7,417 nt of DNA, taken from the NCBI GenBank assembly GCA_023458995.1, contig JAEWVV010000148.1:1-7417 (forward strand). Reading direction: 5' to 3'. The translations under genes and the position numbers were made by a program. The notes beneath the pieces were generated by a model. It made no database searches and had not been told where the DNA came from. It worked only from the letters and a program-made list of their open reading frames with translations. The first letter of the stretch is position 1, and each line of letters opens with the position of its first letter. The DNA comes from Bacillota bacterium (GTDB taxonomy: Bacteria > Bacillota_I > Bacilli_A > Acholeplasmatales > Acholeplasmataceae). Of this stretch, positions 7,098-7,417 are shown one piece after another.

Positions 7098-7417
7098 ATG
7101 ACGGAATACGAGATATTGAAAACTTATAGAGTATATAGAGGTATGACCCAAAAGGAAGTAGCAGAGAAATTAAATATGACACATTCAGGTTATTCTAAAT
7201 ATGAACGAGGAGAAAGGAAAATAACGATTGATGTCTGGATTGAATTAATGAAAATTTTAAACATTCCGACTAGTGCTCTTGGTAATGATAAAGCTTTTAT
7301 AGAGGAAAATTACTTCATGGATTATGAAATTAGACTTTACGACTTATCAAAAGACATCCTTGAAAACAAAGATAAAATGTCTAATATAGAGAAGGAAAAT
7401 GCAGCAAAGCTATTTTT
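7098..7417 (+). CDS. XRE-family helix-turn-helix regulator (3' truncated by window)
   Basis: 106 complete codons are visible and the gene continues past the window end. Residues ~5-58 form a Cro/C1-type (XRE) helix-turn-helix domain: KTYRVYRGMTQKEVAEKL is helices 1-2 and the recognition helix region is MTHSGYSKYERGERK (27-41). The rest (60-106) is charged and helical, probably a dimerisation region, with ENKDKMSNIEKE (89-100) possibly starting a coiled coil. Start ATG 7098 is supported by GAGGTG (7085-7090) 7 nt upstream. The gene is divergent from rep, and three operator-like pairs lie between them, so it is likely the repressor of replication/excision and of itself. Whether it also has an induction domain cannot be seen. 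Confidence 0.9.
   Translation, partial: MTEYEILKTYRVYRGMTQKEVAEKLNMTHSGYSKYERGERKITIDVWIELMKILNIPTSALGNDKAFIEENYFMDYEIRLYDLSKDILENKDKMSNIEKENAAKLF

Larger units (their letters stand above)
4280..7417. mobile_element. Integrated CRESS-type rolling-circle element (boundaries unknown, runs off window)
   Basis: The stretch after the tRNA cluster carries a CRESS-DNA Rep, a tyrosine recombinase, a circovirus-like origin hairpin, an XRE regulator with its operators, and a DUF2441-like gene. Rep and recombinase share an operon, and the regulator is divergent with operators on both promoters. This is the layout of an integrative replicon with a lysogeny-like switch. The left end may be at or near tRNA-Phe (inference). 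If the DUF2441 gene is chromosomal, the left edge would have to lie inside the overlapping gene ends at ~5053, which is unlikely. The right end is beyond 7417. Related Rep-bearing plasmids (the pCRESS groups, including phytoplasma plasmids) are known in Mollicutes and Bacillota. Confidence 0.75.

Noticed and set aside
6827..7129. + strand reading frame of 100 codons across the rep-regulator intergenic region
   Set aside because: It antisenses the start of rep, runs through the origin hairpins and the operators, has no convincing ribosome binding site and resembles no protein.
4412..7417. UGA read as tryptophan (Mycoplasma/Spiroplasma code)
   Set aside because: The Trp codons checked in the rep, recombinase and regulator genes are TGG, and every gene reads through its domains without needing a UGA sense codon.

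Overview
The window runs from a ribosomal RNA operon into a small mobile element. The organism looks like an AT-rich, low-GC Gram-positive relative, most likely an Acholeplasma-like member of the Mollicutes/Bacillota. Three things point there: the AT-rich protein genes, a 16S-23S spacer that carries no tRNA, and a tRNA cluster after 5S in the same order as part of the Bacillus-type cluster. Trp residues in the protein genes that I checked are encoded by TGG and none needs UGA as sense, which argues against Mycoplasma/Spiroplasma proper. The genus is an inference.

Region 1 (1-3190): the last ~51 nt of 16S rRNA, a ~150-nt spacer, a full 23S rRNA (~203-3044) and 5S rRNA (~3079-3190). The sequences flanking 23S are complementary and form the expected processing stem. 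The 23S gene carries two linked natural variants. The macrolide-site pair 2057-2611 (E. coli numbering) is A-U instead of G-C. The pair closing the sarcin-ricin tetraloop is U-A instead of C-G.

Region 2 (3208-4320): eleven tRNA genes on the + strand, all with encoded CCA: Val(UAC), Thr(UGU), Lys(UUU), Leu(UAA), Ala(UGC), elongator Met(CAU), Ile2(CAU, presumed lysidine), Ser(UGA), initiator fMet(CAU), Asp(GUC), Phe(GAA). A terminator-like hairpin with a T-rich tail follows tRNA-Phe.

Region 3 (4380-7417, runs off the end): an apparently integrated CRESS-DNA plasmid or virus-like element. It encodes a rolling-circle Rep of the circovirus/pCRESS type (HUH endonuclease plus SF3 helicase) and, 3 nt downstream in the same operon, a tyrosine recombinase with all six catalytic positions recognisable. 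A divergent XRE-type regulator is cut by the window end. A DUF2441-like protein is encoded tail-to-tail with the recombinase and overlaps it by 4 nt. The rep-regulator intergenic region is the highlight. It holds a textbook CRESS origin: on the rep strand, a 13-position stem with one mismatch closes a 10-nt loop containing AAGTATTAC, the nonanucleotide of porcine circovirus. It also holds a second, GC-rich hairpin and a rep promoter with perfect consensus hexamers (TTGACA-17-TATAAT). Three operator-like pairs of TGT(A/C)CA half-sites, each with exact 9-bp spacing, sit on the rep start site, in the rep promoter spacer, and on the -35 of the regulator promoter.

Working model (inference): the XRE protein represses rep-int and itself through the three operators. 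On derepression, the recombinase excises the element and Rep nicks the minus strand within the origin loop to start rolling-circle replication. The element may be inserted at or next to the 3' end of tRNA-Phe. Its right end lies outside the window, so boundaries and mobility cannot be settled here.
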